NCBI GenBank assembly: GCA_963575745.1
Contig: CAUYUJ010021170.1
Coordinates: 577,801 to 641,800 of the forward strand
Length of the DNA: 64,000 nucleotides
Source: Prorocentrum cordatum
Lineage: Eukaryota; Sar; Dinophyceae; Prorocentrales; Prorocentraceae
Reading direction: 5' to 3'
A model generated the notes under the pieces. The model saw only the letters and a list, made by a program, of their open reading frames with translations, had not been told where the DNA came from and made no database searches. This document shows, one piece after another, positions 63,116 through 64,000 of the stretch. Every line of letters starts with the position of its first letter. Within the stretch, counting starts at the first letter, position 1. A program made the translations under genes and the position numbers.

Positions 63116-63924
63116 CCCGGCGAGGGCCCAGGAGGCCGAAAATAGCGAAACACTTCCCACCTGGGTACGCGAGCATGTGTGGGTACGCAAAAAAGAATGC
63201 ACCAACCACTTCCGTCTCATGTTCCTCAGCCTCCCCCATGCTTCTTTACCCCTGACCTCCTCCGTATCATCATCTGATGCCTACTTCGCCTCCTCCACCT
63301 TCACTCCCTCCTCCTCCTGCCTCCTCCCCGCTCCCTCCTTCTCCTGCCTCCTCCCCACTTCCTCCCCCTTCCGCCGCCGACGAGCGACGCCCCCCCCCCT
63401 CTCGAGCATGTCTGGGGACGAGCGACGCCACCCGCCGGGGCCGTCAGGAACACCGAGACCGCGTCGCGCCACTCGATCACGCGCCCCGGGCCCTCCCGGT
63501 CGACCCGGTGGAGGTCGTCGTGCTCCTCGAGGCGGTTCCTGGTCCACCTGCGAGACGGCTTCGCGAATCAGCTGCGCCCCAATTCGGGTGAGGATGGATC
63601 GAGAATCTCTGAGATCCAGCGGCTCTGAAAAATGTATCCGGCGCCGCGACCTTCTCAGAGCGTTCCGGAACACTCTGAGAGCGTTCTGGAACGTTCTGGA
63701 ACAATGTTACCCTCGTCCTAGCGACGCCTGGCGGACTCCTGCGATTCCTGGACCACCTGCGGTGCCTGGTCCACAAAACAGACAGGAACGGACCCCAGAC
63801 CCCCTCGGGCCGTGAAGTAATCACGACGGGAAGGCTTTGAAAAGTTCGGTCTCTGGAGGCCCTTACCGGGCCTTGAAGCCGTGAAATAACGATTTGAGAT
63901 GAGAAGCCAGTCCTGGGAATGATG
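63116..63924. other. no gene; TTC-nn-GAA array at 63663-63702
   Basis: 63290-63380 is CT-rich. 63663-63702 contains TTCCGGAA and then TTCTGGAACGTTCTGGAA. Frames on both strands lack domains. Confidence 0.45.
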
Positions 63925-64000
63925 ATGAAGAAGATGATGATGATGATGATGATGATGATGCTGATGCTGATGCTGGTGCTGCTGCTGATGATGATGTTCA
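63925..64000. repeat. GAT/GCT microsatellite at window end
   Basis: GAT repeats with GCTGATGCTG variants run off the window. Confidence 0.95.

Overview
ORGANISM. The window looks like nuclear DNA of a dinoflagellate with a GC-rich genome; Prorocentrum-like is possible but not proven. Two exact 22-nt copies of the dinoflagellate trans-spliced leader (SL; starts TCCGTAGCC, ends GGCTCAAG) lie at 53147-53168 (+) and 62292-62313 (-), each just upstream of a coding region. Other pointers are a Ty1/copia pol with dinoflagellate-style domains, a short intron with GC-AG ends, several protein families I know only from dinoflagellate gene models, and a very high load of TCC/GGA, GAT and CTA microsatellites. 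Nothing suggests bacteria or an organelle. Genes are sparse and most are mobile or decayed. No rRNA, tRNA or CRISPR was found.

LAYOUT. 1-3171: 3' part of a copia polyprotein (integrase tail, reverse transcriptase, RNase H) with a frame change and an in-frame TGA. 3172-16299: a putative 13.1-kb DNA element with inverted ends (15/15, extended 29/37), matching subterminal motifs and a TA at each border, inserted just behind the copia RNase H. All its genes are on the minus strand: a multi-exon gene of a recurrent dinoflagellate family (15439 to 10411), a second such gene broken by TAG (8770 to 7031), and a 639-codon protein with a DWMHC motif that may be its transposase (6138 to 4219). A 412-bp palindrome lies between the first two. 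16300-30400: a 446-bp CTA repeat, a 1.25-kb unit in three tandem copies, and many minisatellites. 30649-31548: one unrecognised open frame. 32772-33568: an 0.8-kb non-autonomous inverted-repeat element inside a GAT microsatellite. 33690-35480: decayed RNase H and Zn-binding tail of a non-LTR retrotransposon (-). 36240-43100: weak open frames, repeats and little else. 43100-52560: MITE-like repeats, a 0.9-kb TCC tract, minisatellite arrays (78-bp units at 46.6-49.6 kb) and a tandem duplication.

53147-54776: SL relic, 5' UTR and a roughly 495-codon intronless gene with one frameshift, best read as a retroposed mRNA. 60400-62313: a second SL relic (-), folded against a degenerate inverted SL-like copy, followed by a multi-membrane-segment pseudogene. 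The rest is dispersed repeat families.

HOW IT FITS TOGETHER. The window records repeated insertion: a DNA element into a retrotransposon, a small element into a microsatellite, and reverse-transcribed host mRNAs carrying their spliced leader back into the genome. Family names rest on memory and visible motifs; no search was run.
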